The notes: generated by a model not told the origin, from the sequence alone. A DNA stretch of 64,000 nt from Candidatus Leptofilum proximum (GCA_016710325.1 JADJXK010000002.1:3224001-3288000); one strand, 5' to 3'. Positions 43,178 to 52,783 are shown, counted from the stretch's first letter. Made by a program: numbers and translations.

Positions 43178-43687
43178 CGGGAAAAGGTGAATGAGAAACG
43201 GCCGTACCGCCACCCAAAGCTCGCCAAACCGCTTTACTCCCCTGCCATACCCCCCATTTGTACTATGAATGCGCCCTCGGGCAGTGGCGATGACTTGCTA
43301 TTCAACTTTACATATGATAACATACGCCTCGTTGAGAGGTTTACATATTGTTGTGGTTGACCCCCAAAAGACCAGCTAAACAGAGTTGTTGCAAACAGCA
43401 GGAGGGGCGGCCAATGTCTCTTATGCGGGCCAAGACAGTTTATCTCATCACTGATTGCTGAACCTTGAGACCGCCAAAAGTTATTGTATTGGTACTCATA
43501 GACAAACAAACCAAACTACAGCCACCTTCTCCATCACAAAAATGGTTCCGGCATTCACCGCTTCAACACAATAGCCATCGGTACACTGTAGAAAATGGTT
43601 TGAGTCAACACAATAAGCTCCAGTGATGACACACGACCCAAAAAACCCACTAGCCCCGAAACATACGATTAAAGAAGGGACGATCAT
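43178..43687. other. 510-bp non-coding gap, A+T-richer than its flanks
   Basis: Between the FtsB-like stop and the first CpaB gene. The only open frames are two short minus-strand ORFs without good starts, and I reject them. An ACGGCCGT copy sits at about 43,198; the rest has none. AGAAGGG lies just upstream of the CpaB ATG and could act as its ribosome-binding site. No convincing promoter, hairpin or decayed gene was seen. Confidence 0.6.
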
Positions 43688-44860
43688 ATGAGCCGTCGAA
43701 CTATCCTGATTCTCATTTTCGTATTTGGCATCGTACTGCTGTCAATCGTAGGTGTAGTTTTTATCCTACAGCAAAACCAACCCACAACTACTGTCACTGA
43801 TGGTGAAAATGGGGCGCCTGCCCCAGATGGTGGGGACAGCGCCGAACCGGTTGAAACGATTCCGCCACTGGTTGAGGTGGTAGTCTCCCTACAAACGGTG
43901 CCTCGTGGCCACCAAATGACCGCCGACATTCTGGCACTGGATATGCGCCCGGTAGAAAGCGTCGGCACCAATGTCATTACCAACATTGAAGATGCCATCG
44001 GCCTCTATGCCCGAACCGACATTTATCAAGGTGAAACCCTCACATACGACACGCTTGTAGCAGACATTACCCAGATTGGCCTGCAAACGTTTGGTCCCAG
44101 TTCCCTTATTCCACCTGGTTACGTGGCTCAAGCTGTCCCCATGGACCGCTTGACAAGTGTCGGCTATGGCATCAGCGAAGGGGATTACGTAGACATCATG
44201 GTGACGTTCCTCTTCTACCAGATTGATGAAGAATTCCAGACGTACCTGCCCAACGATGCAGCCTTTTACCTGGAAGAGCAAATTGAGGCGGTGGAAGAGG
44301 CTGGCAGTCCAGCGGTCATCCTCACCCAACCGGTTATTTTTCTGGTCTCGCCAATCGGCCGTTTTGAAGATCTGCCCACGGGAGATTTAGCCCATGTCTC
44401 CCCAAACACAGAAGATGTCATTCCCCGACCCGTTCCGGTTACCATGATCATCCAAAACGCACGAGTAGTTCAGGTGGGTCAGTTCGAGGTGCCGCCAGAT
44501 CCGGCGGATCTTATTCCGACAGCAACACCAGAACCGGTGGAAGAAGGTCAGCCCACCCCAACGCCACCGCCAGCCTTCACACCCACGCCCACCCCCATCC
44601 CAGATGATGTGGTTGTGGTGGCCTTGCAGCCGCAGCAGCAACTTTTGCTGCGCTATGCTGTGGGGGTAAATGCGCAGGTTTTCTTTGCACTGCGCGGTGT
44701 GAATGATGGCCAGCTTTACAGCGTGGAAAACATGACGCTGGACTTTTTGCTTGAGCGATTTAACGTAGAAGTTCCGCCGAACTTAGGGTATTCCGTAGAA
44801 ACGCTTATTCGCGAAGTAACGCCAACGCCAGAAGGCTCCACAGAGGAAACGCCGGAATAA
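43688..44860 (+). CDS. cpaB: CpaB-like pilus assembly protein (paralogue 1)
   Basis: A 390-residue inner-membrane-anchored protein of the Flp/Tad pilus assembly CpaB/RcpC family. It has a membrane helix (TILILIFVFGIVLLSIVGVV), a Pro/Glu-rich linker, then a SAF-like domain (about 60-125: VEVVVSLQTVPRGHQMTADIL, YARTDIYQGETL), then beta-strand regions. A long Pro/Thr/Glu tail follows (PTPTPPPAFTPTPTP). It would be anchored with the bulk outside. It pairs with a second paralogue 47 bp downstream. It carries no exact ACGGCCGT. Confidence 0.82.
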   Translation: MSRRTILILIFVFGIVLLSIVGVVFILQQNQPTTTVTDGENGAPAPDGGDSAEPVETIPPLVEVVVSLQTVPRGHQMTADILALDMRPVESVGTNVITNIEDAIGLYARTDIYQGETLTYDTLVADITQIGLQTFGPSSLIPPGYVAQAVPMDRLTSVGYGISEGDYVDIMVTFLFYQIDEEFQTYLPNDAAFYLEEQIEAVEEAGSPAVILTQPVIFLVSPIGRFEDLPTGDLAHVSPNTEDVIPRPVPVTMIIQNARVVQVGQFEVPPDPADLIPTATPEPVEEGQPTPTPPPAFTPTPTPIPDDVVVVALQPQQQLLLRYAVGVNAQVFFALRGVNDGQLYSVENMTLDFLLERFNVEVPPNLGYSVETLIREVTPTPEGSTEETPE

Positions 44861-44907
44861 GAATTTCTAACGTCTACAGAAACGGCTAACCATACAAGGA
44901 CCACGTT

Positions 44908-46128
44908 ATGCGCCTTAGAACGTTCATTCTTCTATTATTGGTATTAATTCTGGTAGGTGCCCTGGCACTGATTTTACTGGGCAACAGTGGTATCGGGCCG
45001 CTGGCCGGTCTGTTTGGCGGCGATGGTGACAACGGCGACACGACTGACCAAACAGATGATACTGGTGTGGATGAACCCCTGCAGCCGCCCCCAACACCAA
45101 CACCGGGGCTAGAAGATGTGGTTGTGGCCCGGGCAAACATCCCGGTCGGCACCATGCTCACCGATGAACTCCTGGAAGTGCAGCGGTGGCCCCGAAACAA
45201 CATAGCGCTGCAAGGTGGCTACACCTTTACCGACACAACACGGCTTGTCGGCCGTATTGCCAAGGTAGATATTTCTCAGGGCCAATCTATATTGAGCCCG
45301 ATGCTAGCGCTTAACCCCACGGATGTTGCCTCATTTGGTTCTGACCTGGCTCTGTACGTTCCATTCGGGGAAGTGGCGGTTGCCTTCCCGATAGATCGAT
45401 TTAATGGTGCGGCTTTCGCCATGCGCCCTGGGGATTCGGTGGATCTTATGATGACTTTGCGCGTTGTGGCGATTGATCCCCAGTTTGGCACAATTTTGCC
45501 CAACCAGGTTGAACGTGTTATTCAGTCGGCCCTGCTTGATGGAACGGAATTTTTATTCCCGCCGGTGACCGAGGGCCGTCTTGAGTTCATCCCCGAAATC
45601 AACCAGGTAGCAGCCATCGTGCCCAGCACCATTGGTTTAATTGGGCAAGATTTCACCTTTGGCCTCCCCATTCCCAAGCGCGTGACGCAGCTTACCATCC
45701 AGCAGGCAGAGGTGCTTTACGTGGGCACCTGGTATGATCCACTGGAGCTAAAAGAAGATATTGAAGCTGAAGTGGCGGCTGGGCTGCGGGCGCCAACTGA
45801 CGTCTTCGACGAATCCACCACCATTCCAGGGCGTCTTGAAAGACTTCCAGATGTGGTAATCTTGAGCATGCCTTCACAGGATGCCCTGGCCTTAAACTGG
45901 GCCATGATCCGTGGCGTGGACATAGACCTGGCGCTGCGTTCGCCTGGTGACCAGACCGTTTTTGTGACGACCAGCGTTAGCCTGCCGCAAATTATTGACC
46001 AGGGCGGTCTGGCCATCCCCGAGCAGTCTAACTTTGATCTGCATCCCTCGATGGAAGAAGTGATTTTCCCGTCTCTGCCGCCGTGGAACGTAAACGAAGC
46101 GGAAGCCCAGGAAGCCGGCCAGCAGTAA
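44908..46128 (+). CDS. cpaB: CpaB-like pilus assembly protein (paralogue 2)
   Basis: A 406-residue paralogue of the previous gene. Membrane helix (RTFILLLLVLILVGALALIL), Asp/Thr-rich linker, and a SAF-like segment (EDVVVARANIPVGTMLTDELLEVQRWPRNN), then a beta-rich region with DRFNGAAFAMRPGDSVDLMMTLRV, a C-terminal region similar to CpaB (VVILSMPSQDALALNWAMIRGVDIDLALRSPGD), and an acidic end. The two differ enough to suggest an old duplication with distinct roles in one secretion complex. A terminator follows. Confidence 0.82.
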   Translation: MRLRTFILLLLVLILVGALALILLGNSGIGPLAGLFGGDGDNGDTTDQTDDTGVDEPLQPPPTPTPGLEDVVVARANIPVGTMLTDELLEVQRWPRNNIALQGGYTFTDTTRLVGRIAKVDISQGQSILSPMLALNPTDVASFGSDLALYVPFGEVAVAFPIDRFNGAAFAMRPGDSVDLMMTLRVVAIDPQFGTILPNQVERVIQSALLDGTEFLFPPVTEGRLEFIPEINQVAAIVPSTIGLIGQDFTFGLPIPKRVTQLTIQQAEVLYVGTWYDPLELKEDIEAEVAAGLRAPTDVFDESTTIPGRLERLPDVVILSMPSQDALALNWAMIRGVDIDLALRSPGDQTVFVTTSVSLPQIIDQGGLAIPEQSNFDLHPSMEEVIFPSLPPWNVNEAEAQEAGQQ

Positions 46129-46154
46129 CGAGCGGCAACGTATTAACAACGATG

Positions 46155-46186
46155 AGTCTCTAGCTTCTGGCTGGAGACTTTTTATT
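46155..46186 (+). terminator. Rho-independent terminator after the CpaB pair
   Basis: AGTCTCTAGC (46155-46164) pairs with GCTGGAGACT (46170-46179) across a TTCTG loop, followed by a T tract. It closes the two-gene CpaB transcript. Confidence 0.85.
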
Positions 46187-46232
46187 TGCCCACAGGAACC
46201 ACCCATCACACACGAAGGCATGGTGATCTGTT

Positions 46233-46928
46233 ATGATGCCAGAGAATTATGATCCAACCCAATTTGACCGGCCATCGGTGACGGTGGATGTGGTCATTTT
46301 TTCTTTGGTAGATGACGCCTTAAAGGTGCTGCTGATAAAACGAGAATCTCCGCCTTATGCCCAGGTATGGGCCATTCCCGGTTCCTTTATTAAGATGGAT
46401 GAGGGGTTGGAGGAAGCGGCCGTTCGGGCTCTGGCCGATGAAACAGGGGTCAAGGACGTGTACACCGAACAGCTTTACACCTTTGGCAAGCCGGGGCGCG
46501 ATCCTCGCACGCGGGTTATTACCGTAGCCTACTTTGCCCTGGTGCCGCATGATGCCATCCACCACAAAGCCGGCCGCGACGCCAGCGAAACGGGCTGGTT
46601 TGCCGTATCGCAGCTGCCCCCCCTGGCGTTTGATCACGCCGAAATTGTGGAATACGCCTACCGGCGGCTGCGCTACAAGCTGGAGTACACCTCCGTCGGC
46701 TTCCAACTGCTGCCCGATGTGTTTACCCTCACGGAACTGCAAAAGGCCTACGAAATTATCCTGAATGAGCAGTTGGACAAACGGAACTTCCGCCGCAAAA
46801 TTTTGGCCGCTGAAATTTTGGAAGAAACGGGGGAAAAGAAAAAGGACGGCGAGGGCCGTCCGGCAATGCTGTATCGTTACCGGGAAGATGCGGTGGCAGA
46901 GGTGAAAACGCGCCGCCTGTTTCCATAA
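46233..46928 (+). CDS. NrtR-like Nudix/winged-helix regulator
   Basis: A 231-residue protein with a Nudix domain and a C-terminal winged helix, the layout of the NrtR regulator family that senses ADP-ribose or related NAD metabolites. The Nudix box is GSFIKMDEGLEEAAVRALADETGV, where the usual R-E-x-x-E-E has become R-A-x-A-D-E. So hydrolysis is doubtful and a sensing role is likely. The C-terminal part (about 150-225) has FTLTELQKAYEIILNEQLDKRNFRRKI, the winged helix. No NAD-biosynthesis gene is adjacent. GGTGAT precedes the ATG. Confidence 0.82.
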   Translation: MMPENYDPTQFDRPSVTVDVVIFSLVDDALKVLLIKRESPPYAQVWAIPGSFIKMDEGLEEAAVRALADETGVKDVYTEQLYTFGKPGRDPRTRVITVAYFALVPHDAIHHKAGRDASETGWFAVSQLPPLAFDHAEIVEYAYRRLRYKLEYTSVGFQLLPDVFTLTELQKAYEIILNEQLDKRNFRRKILAAEILEETGEKKKDGEGRPAMLYRYREDAVAEVKTRRLFP

Positions 46929-46941
46929 TCAGCCAATCAAA

Positions 46942-47607
46942 TTACTCAACCCAGAGTGATTTTGTCAGTTCAACCCCAAGCACTACATCCTCACGCCCAA
47001 CCCGCAAGCGCATCGGTCCGTTAAACGGCGCACGCCCCATGATCTCAAAATGGGCGCCGGGCACCAGGCCAAGCGTTTTGAAATACTTGAGCCGTTCGGG
47101 GTCATGTGTGCGCACGCGGCTGATGACGCCCACATGGCCCACCCCCAGGTTCATGATGCAAACATCTTTAACCTCGGGCAGGTTACCTTCCGCATCAGGA
47201 ATAGGTTCGCCGTGCGGGCAGCGGGTGGGATAACTGGTCATTTCGGCCATACGCTCGGTAATCGTATCATTCATGCCTCGGCCCATTTCGTCGGCATGTT
47301 CGTGGGCTTCGTCCCAGCTAAACCCCATCACGTTCACCAGGAAAACTTCCAAAATGCGGTGACGCCTCAGTTCACGCAGCGCCTCTTCACGGCCGCGTGG
47401 GGTGAGTTCGATGCCCTGGTATGGCTTGTGGATCACATAGCCAGCGTTGCGCAGCCGTTTTAGCATGCGGGGCACAGCGGGCGCAGAGACGTGCAGGCGA
47501 TCGGCCAGGCTGGTGGTGCTAACCGTAGGGGCATCTTCTTGCAGCCGATAAATCTCGGCCAGGTATTCCCGCATGGCGACGCTGGGTTGAAAATCGTTGT
47601 CTTCCAT
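46942..47607 (-). CDS. DtxR-family metal-dependent regulator
   Basis: A 221-residue iron/manganese-responsive repressor. The N-terminal winged helix (AMREYLAEIYRLQEDAPTVSTTSLADRLHVSAPAVPRMLKRL) is followed by the metal-binding and dimer domain. That domain has RHRILEVFLVNVMGFSWDEAHEHADEM (metal-ligand Glu and His) and MTSYPTRCPHGEPIP. A FeoA/SH3-like C-terminus (about 150-220) follows. It would control metal uptake genes not seen here. A TAATAT -10 element is 6 bp before the ATG, so its mRNA may be leaderless. Confidence 0.93.
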   Translation of the reverse strand: MEDNDFQPSVAMREYLAEIYRLQEDAPTVSTTSLADRLHVSAPAVPRMLKRLRNAGYVIHKPYQGIELTPRGREEALRELRRHRILEVFLVNVMGFSWDEAHEHADEMGRGMNDTITERMAEMTSYPTRCPHGEPIPDAEGNLPEVKDVCIMNLGVGHVGVISRVRTHDPERLKYFKTLGLVPGAHFEIMGRAPFNGPMRLRVGREDVVLGVELTKSLWVE

Positions 47608-47663
47608 GTTGCGATATTATCTCGATCTGGCCGGTGCTGCCAACTCTTAACCCAGAACGGCCG

Positions 47664-49406
47664 TTAACTCAACACACTTTTTTCTAATTCGGCCGTGGTT
47701 TGCTCCACCAGCGCCACCAGTTCCGTGAGCATTTCCGTGTCGAAGCGGAACTCGGCGCCAGCACTGGCAAACAGTTCCGGTAAGGTTTTGGTACCGCCGT
47801 AGGCAAGCGCCCTGCGGTAGGCGTTTAAGGCCTCGCTGCGGTCGGTGAGGCTGTTACGCCACACCTGCAGCGCTCCAACCTGCGCCATGCCATACTCAAT
47901 GTAGTAAAACGGCGAGGTAAAAATGTGCGGCTTGCGGTGCCAGCCCGTTTTGCGGGCCGCCTCATGGCCTGTCCAATCGACATCCGGGATAAACCGCAGC
48001 CACTGCCGGTCCCAGGCCGCATCACATTTGCCGGGGTCAGCTGCCTCTTGGGGATGGGTGTAAACCCAGTGCTGGAAGGCATCCACCACGGCCATGTAAG
48101 GCAGGAAGGCGATAATTCCTTCCAGGTGTTCAATGTGGGCGCGGGCGGCCTGAGGGGAAGTGTAAAACCCGCCATGCTGGGTAGAAAGGTAAGGCGCCGC
48201 CAGCAGCTCCATGGACATGGAAGCTACTTCACAAAACTCCATGGGCGGATCGGTTTGCCAGAAGAGGGGCAAATCGGCCGTTTCAAACACATGGAAGGCA
48301 TGCCCGGCTTCATGCAGCATCGTTTGCACGTCGTCATGGCTGCCCACGCCGTTCATAAAGATAAACGGCCGATTCCGTAACGGCAGTGCACTGCAATACC
48401 CGCCCAACGCTTTGCCTGTCCGCGTGTCCAGGTCCAACAGCCCATCTTCGGCCATGGTAGCAAAATAAGCACTCAACTGCGGATCGAGCTGGCTAAACAT
48501 GTTCAGGGTATGCTGGATGAGCGCTTCCTGGCCTTGATACGGCCGTAGCGGATCCCCATGCGAATCATCGACCAGGGTACCCTTTTCCGGCACCCAGTCC
48601 CACGGGCGCAGCCGATCGTAGCCCAGCCGGGTGCGTTTTCTGGCCAGGATGCGGCGCAGGGCAGGGACAACGGCCGTTTCGATCGCCTCATGAAACGTCA
48701 GGCAGTCTTCTGGTGTGTAATCGAAGCGCCCTTTTTCCCGGAAGGCATAAGCTCGAAAGTCTGGCAGCCCGGCGTTTTTGGCAATTTGCTGGCGCAGATC
48801 CAACATTTGTCCATAAAGATTGTTGAGCGGTTCACGCTGGCCAAGCCACAAATCGGCAATCGTTTGCCACGCTTTTTGCCGCACATCCCGGTCTTTATCA
48901 TTCAAGAAGAAGGCCAGCTGGCTCAAATTCTTTTCTTCGCCATCCCAAGGCGCCTGCATGCCGCCCGTGAGCTTGTCGTAGTCGTTTTCCAGCTTGGAAA
49001 CCTCGGTAAACAGTGGCACGTTTTCTTTGCGGAACAGGTCTGCCTCGTTGCGCATGTTGCGCAGCACCAGGGCCATGTCGTGCAAGGCCGCTTCATTGGG
49101 GTCGGCAGCCAGCAGCCGCTCCTTCAGTGCCTGAGCGGCCACCTGGGCCTGCGGAAACACATTATTGATAAGGTCCAAAAAGGCCTGCTCTTTTTCTTCA
49201 TCCGCCGTGTCCAGCGATTTTTCAATGTGAATGAGGGAAGCGGCTTCAAACAGCAGGCGGGTGAGGTTGGACCAATCGGTCAGCCATTGGCGCAGGGTAG
49301 CGGAGGTTAACGGCCGTTCCTGCAAATCGGCAAAGTAGGGGGCAAACGTCTCCCAACTGCGCGGATCAATAGCTTCAACTGACGAGGGAATCACAAACGC
49401 TTTCAT
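47664..49406 (-). CDS. pepF: M3 family oligoendopeptidase (PepF-like)
   Basis: A 580-residue cytoplasmic metallopeptidase that cleaves oligopeptides. The zinc site His365-Glu366-x-x-His369 lies in MLHEAGHAFHVFE, and a downstream Glu in FCEVASMSMELLAAPY supplies the third ligand. An N-terminal helical region (1-330) is typical of PepF/M3B enzymes. The start at 49406 is chosen because CTGGAG lies upstream and a longer frame has no support. Three tRNA genes sit immediately upstream on the same strand. Confidence 0.93.
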   Translation of the reverse strand: MKAFVIPSSVEAIDPRSWETFAPYFADLQERPLTSATLRQWLTDWSNLTRLLFEAASLIHIEKSLDTADEEKEQAFLDLINNVFPQAQVAAQALKERLLAADPNEAALHDMALVLRNMRNEADLFRKENVPLFTEVSKLENDYDKLTGGMQAPWDGEEKNLSQLAFFLNDKDRDVRQKAWQTIADLWLGQREPLNNLYGQMLDLRQQIAKNAGLPDFRAYAFREKGRFDYTPEDCLTFHEAIETAVVPALRRILARKRTRLGYDRLRPWDWVPEKGTLVDDSHGDPLRPYQGQEALIQHTLNMFSQLDPQLSAYFATMAEDGLLDLDTRTGKALGGYCSALPLRNRPFIFMNGVGSHDDVQTMLHEAGHAFHVFETADLPLFWQTDPPMEFCEVASMSMELLAAPYLSTQHGGFYTSPQAARAHIEHLEGIIAFLPYMAVVDAFQHWVYTHPQEAADPGKCDAAWDRQWLRFIPDVDWTGHEAARKTGWHRKPHIFTSPFYYIEYGMAQVGALQVWRNSLTDRSEALNAYRRALAYGGTKTLPELFASAGAEFRFDTEMLTELVALVEQTTAELEKSVLS

Positions 49407-49461
49407 GACACAATCTCCAGAATGAAAAAAGCCCTTGCCAGCGGGCAAGAGCTAAAACTTG

Positions 49462-49532
<71 letters not shown>

Positions 49533-49572
49533 AGAAACAAATCCGGCAGGCTTGCGGCCTGCCGGTTGTTAG

Positions 49573-49644
<72 letters not shown>

Positions 49645-49720
49645 AAAGAGAATTACTATAGTTATACCAACTGCTGATTTATTTGGCAAAGTCTTTTTAC
49701 CAAACAATCATGTAAAAATA

Positions 49721-49793
49721 TGCCAGGACCCAGGCTCGAACTGGGGACACCTGCATTTTCAGTGCAGTGCTCTACCGACTGAGCTATCCCGGC
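49721..49793 (-). tRNA. tRNA-Phe (GAA)
   Basis: Acceptor GCCGGGA/TCCTGGC with one G-U pair, D-arm AGCTCAGTCGGTAGAGC, anticodon loop CTGAAAA giving GAA, T-arm GTTCGAGCC. Discriminator is A. It is the first tRNA of the cluster and follows a strong promoter. Confidence 0.97.
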
Positions 49794-49821
49794 TGGTAAG
49801 GACCTTGTTGAAGGCTCGCGA

Positions 49822-49850
49822 ATTCTATCCAAAGCCTGTTGGCCTGTCAA
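49822..49850 (-). promoter_or_regulatory. Sigma-70 promoter for the tRNA cluster
   Basis: On the minus strand a perfect TTGACA (49845-49850) and TAGAAT (49822-49827) are separated by 17 bp. It lies about 29 bp before the tRNA-Phe 5' end and likely drives all three tRNAs. Confidence 0.85.
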
Positions 49851-50000
49851 GTGGGCTGCCAGCGCGCGGCGGGGTGAGGATGGCAGCTTTGGTAAGAACG
49901 GGCTATGGCTGGGGAACGGCCGTTCTTTATACAATGTTTAGGCAATTTACCCGGATTTTTCACTTTGAGACTTACAATTGAATCTGTGCAGGGAAATCTT

Positions 50001-51329
50001 ATGCAATTAGACAAAACGGGAGCCGATAACGTTGCTCCAGATAAAAAATTAGCCGCCACCCGTCTCTGGCTGGCCCAAAAAATAGAAGCTTCTCTCCCCA
50101 AAACCGTTGTTCTGGATCGCAGCCCGCAAGTCGTGAAGCTTATTCAGGAACGCTACAAGTTGGCCCGGCAGCATGCCAATGTCATGGTTGCGCCGGCTGA
50201 TGAAAGGCTGTTCTTTGAGGAACTCCTGGATGAAATTCTTGGCTTTGGGCCGTTAGAAAAAGTTTTAAACGATGACTCCGTCACCGAAGTGATGGTCAAC
50301 CGTGCCGACCTGGTGTACATCGAGCAAAAAGGCAAGATCGTCGACTCTGGCATCACTTTTGTGGATGATGCTCACGTAGAGCGTATCATTCGCAAGATCA
50401 TCGAGCCATTGGGGCGTTATGTGGGCAAAGATTCACCGCTGGTGGATGCCCGCCTGCCCGACGGTTCACGCGTTAACGCCGTCGTTTCACCCTGTGCCAT
50501 CGATGGTCCTAACATCACCATTCGTAAATTTTCGCGCAATCCTTTTGGTATCCAGGACTTGATCAAATTTGGCAGCCTTAACCAGGACATGGCCGATTTT
50601 CTGGAAGCGTGCGTGCGGGCCAAGCTCAACATCGTCGTATCTGGCGGCACCGGCTCTGGCAAAACGACCCTGCTCAACGTTCTCTCCAGCTTTATTCCGG
50701 ATGGTGACCGCATTGTGACCATTGAAGATGCGGCCGAATTGAGTCTGCTGCAGCGCCACGTGGTCCGCCTGGAGACCAAAAAACCATCCAGAGCCGGCGA
50801 CAGCGAAGTGACCATTCGCGACCTGGTCATCAATTCGCTGCGTATGCGGCCAGAGCGCATTGTGGTAGGTGAATGCCGCGGCGGCGAAGCGCTGGACATG
50901 CTGCAAGCGATGAACACTGGCCACGATGGCAGCCTGACCACCATTCATGCCAACAACCCGCGTGATACCATCTCCCGTCTGGAAACGCTGGTCCTGATGG
51001 CCGGCATGGATTTACCGCTTTCGGTGGTGCGCAAACAGATTGTTTCGGCCGTGGATTTGATTGTACAGCAGGCACGCCTGCGGGACGGCAGCCGCAAGGT
51101 ACTTAACATCACCGAAATTACCGGTATGGAAGGCGAAACGGTGGTGATGCAAGATATCTTCAAATTTGAAGAGCAGCAGGGCAGCACCGAAGAAAAGTTG
51201 ATTGGTGAATTTGTGCCCGGTGGAATGCGCCCCAACTGCGAGCAGCGGCTGCGCAATTTTGGGTTCAACCTGCCAGCGACTATGTTCATGGGCAATCGCA
51301 ACGGCAGCCTCAGCCGCCGAGTGCGTTAG
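50001..51329 (+). CDS. cpaF: CpaF-type secretion ATPase
   Basis: A 442-residue TadA/CpaF-type ATPase that powers assembly of Flp/Tad pili. It has the N-terminal region (DDSVTEVMVNRADLVYIEQKGK), then Walker A in VVSGGTGSGKTTLLN, an acidic box DRIVTIEDAAELSL, Walker B in RPERIVVGECRGGEALDM and the His box SLTTIHANNPRD. The ATG at 50001 has CAGGGAA upstream. It stands alone: no tadB, tadC or flp gene is adjacent. It is followed at once by a hairpin terminator. It probably works with the two CpaB paralogues 4 kb upstream. Confidence 0.92.
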   Translation: MQLDKTGADNVAPDKKLAATRLWLAQKIEASLPKTVVLDRSPQVVKLIQERYKLARQHANVMVAPADERLFFEELLDEILGFGPLEKVLNDDSVTEVMVNRADLVYIEQKGKIVDSGITFVDDAHVERIIRKIIEPLGRYVGKDSPLVDARLPDGSRVNAVVSPCAIDGPNITIRKFSRNPFGIQDLIKFGSLNQDMADFLEACVRAKLNIVVSGGTGSGKTTLLNVLSSFIPDGDRIVTIEDAAELSLLQRHVVRLETKKPSRAGDSEVTIRDLVINSLRMRPERIVVGECRGGEALDMLQAMNTGHDGSLTTIHANNPRDTISRLETLVLMAGMDLPLSVVRKQIVSAVDLIVQQARLRDGSRKVLNITEITGMEGETVVMQDIFKFEEQQGSTEEKLIGEFVPGGMRPNCEQRLRNFGFNLPATMFMGNRNGSLSRRVR

Positions 51330-51339
51330 ATTTTTCACA

Positions 51340-51378
51340 GCCGCGATTTCTGCCGACCGGTAGAAATCGCGGCAATAT
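51340..51378 (+). terminator. Hairpin terminator after cpaF
   Basis: GCCGCGATTTCT (51340-51351) pairs with AGAAATCGCGGC (51362-51373), 12 bp with a 10-base loop. A T-rich stretch comes a little further. It closes the cpaF transcript. Confidence 0.7.
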
Positions 51379-51472
51379 TCCCCTTTTTCCCCTGCGTCCG
51401 TCTGTTACCCTACTGCTGCTTAGCAAACCAAGAAAAAACCATCCTACCCTCGCGCGGCTTTTTTGCCTGGGC

Positions 51473-51478
51473 TACAAT
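51473..51478 (+). promoter_or_regulatory. -10 element 6 bp before the MtaB start
   Basis: TACAAT ends 6 bp before the ATG at 51485, giving a leaderless prediction like those at 12,742 and 26,739. Confidence 0.45.
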
Positions 51479-51484
51479 GGGCAG

Positions 51485-52783
51485 ATGAAAGTTTATCTGA
51501 ACAGCATTGGCTGTCGCCTGAACCAGAGTGAAATTGAGACAATGGCTCGTCAGCTGCTGGCGGCGGGGCATGAGATCGTGACAGATACGGCCGTTGCCGA
51601 CAAAGTTGTCATCAACACCTGCGCCGTCACCGCCGAAGCCGCCCGCGATGCCCGCAGCCAGACCCGCCGCATTCACCGCCATAACCCCGACGCGGAAATT
51701 GTCCTCACCGGCTGCTACGCCACCATCGCGCCAGACGAATTGGGCAAAGTGCAGGGCGCAGGGCGCGTGATTGTCAACCAGCAAAAGGCCCAGCTGGTGC
51801 AAATGCTGGATCCCAAAGTGCGCATCGATCTGCCGGTGTTTGACCAGGAACCGGTGCTGCGTGAATTCTTTGCGGGCAGCATGGGGGCCAACACACGAGC
51901 CTTCATCAAGGTGCAGGACGGTTGTGATAACAAGTGCACTTTCTGCGTCACGACGGTGGCGCGGGGCGCCGGGCAAAGCCGCCATTTGGGCGACATCGTG
52001 ACCGAGATTCAGGCGCTGGCGGCCGCTGGCTACCAGGAAGCGGTGCTGACCGGCGTGCACCTGGGCAGCTACGGGCATGATTTTGGCAGCCAGGCCGGGC
52101 TGCGCGACCTGGTGCAGGCCATTTTACAGCACACCGACATTCCCCGTCTGCGCCTCTCCTCGCTGGAGCCGTGGGATTTGGCGCCGGACTTTTTTGCGCT
52201 GTGGCAGAATCCGCGCCTGCTGCCGCATCTGCACATGCCGTTGCAATCGGGCAGCGACAAGATTCTCAAGCGCATGGCCCGCCGTACCAGCCGAGCCAGC
52301 TTCCGCGAGCTGGCCGAAGCCGCCCGCGCCCATATCCCCGACCTGAATTTGAGCACCGACCTGATCGTGGGCTTCCCCGGCGAAACGGAGGCGGATTTTG
52401 CCGACAGCCTGGAATATGTGGAATCAATCAACTTTGCCCGACTGCACGTGTTCAGCTACAGCCCACGCCCGGGAACGGCCGCTGCCCAATTCCCACATCA
52501 GGTCAACGGCAAGGTAAAAAAAGAGCGCACCCAGCGGATGATCGAGCTGGGTCAGCGGCTGAGCCACGACTTCCACCAGCGGTTTGTGGGGCAAACGCTG
52601 AACGTCTTGTGGGAAGGCAGCGTGGGCGCCGACCACAACGGTCTGCGCTGGGTGGGCTACACCGACAACTACATCCGTGTGCAGGCCAACGGCCCGGTGG
52701 ATTTATTCAATCGGATTACACCGGCGGAGATTGTGGCCGCGGCGGCGGATGGGGTAACGGGTGTGGTGAGCGGTGAAAAGTAA
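51485..52783 (+). CDS. mtaB: MtaB-like tRNA methylthiotransferase
   Basis: A 432-residue radical SAM protein that adds a methylthio group to t6A-37 of tRNAs. N-terminal UPF0004 domain with ligand Cys residues in NSIGCRLNQSE, NTCAVTAEAARD and LTGCYATI. Radical SAM motif CxxxCxxC in DGCDNKCTFCVTTVARG. C-terminal TRAM-like region (about 370-430: GQTLNVLWEGSVGADHNG). It starts at an ATG 6 bp after TACAAT. Followed by a gene of unknown function. Confidence 0.93.
   Translation: MKVYLNSIGCRLNQSEIETMARQLLAAGHEIVTDTAVADKVVINTCAVTAEAARDARSQTRRIHRHNPDAEIVLTGCYATIAPDELGKVQGAGRVIVNQQKAQLVQMLDPKVRIDLPVFDQEPVLREFFAGSMGANTRAFIKVQDGCDNKCTFCVTTVARGAGQSRHLGDIVTEIQALAAAGYQEAVLTGVHLGSYGHDFGSQAGLRDLVQAILQHTDIPRLRLSSLEPWDLAPDFFALWQNPRLLPHLHMPLQSGSDKILKRMARRTSRASFRELAEAARAHIPDLNLSTDLIVGFPGETEADFADSLEYVESINFARLHVFSYSPRPGTAAAQFPHQVNGKVKKERTQRMIELGQRLSHDFHQRFVGQTLNVLWEGSVGADHNGLRWVGYTDNYIRVQANGPVDLFNRITPAEIVAAAADGVTGVVSGEK

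Noticed and set aside
43234..43687. Two minus-strand ORFs in the gap before the CpaB genes (91 and 63 residues)
   Set aside because: They lack ribosome-binding sites, have no recognisable domains and show odd residue use (many Trp, Cys and Gln without pattern). Likely chance.
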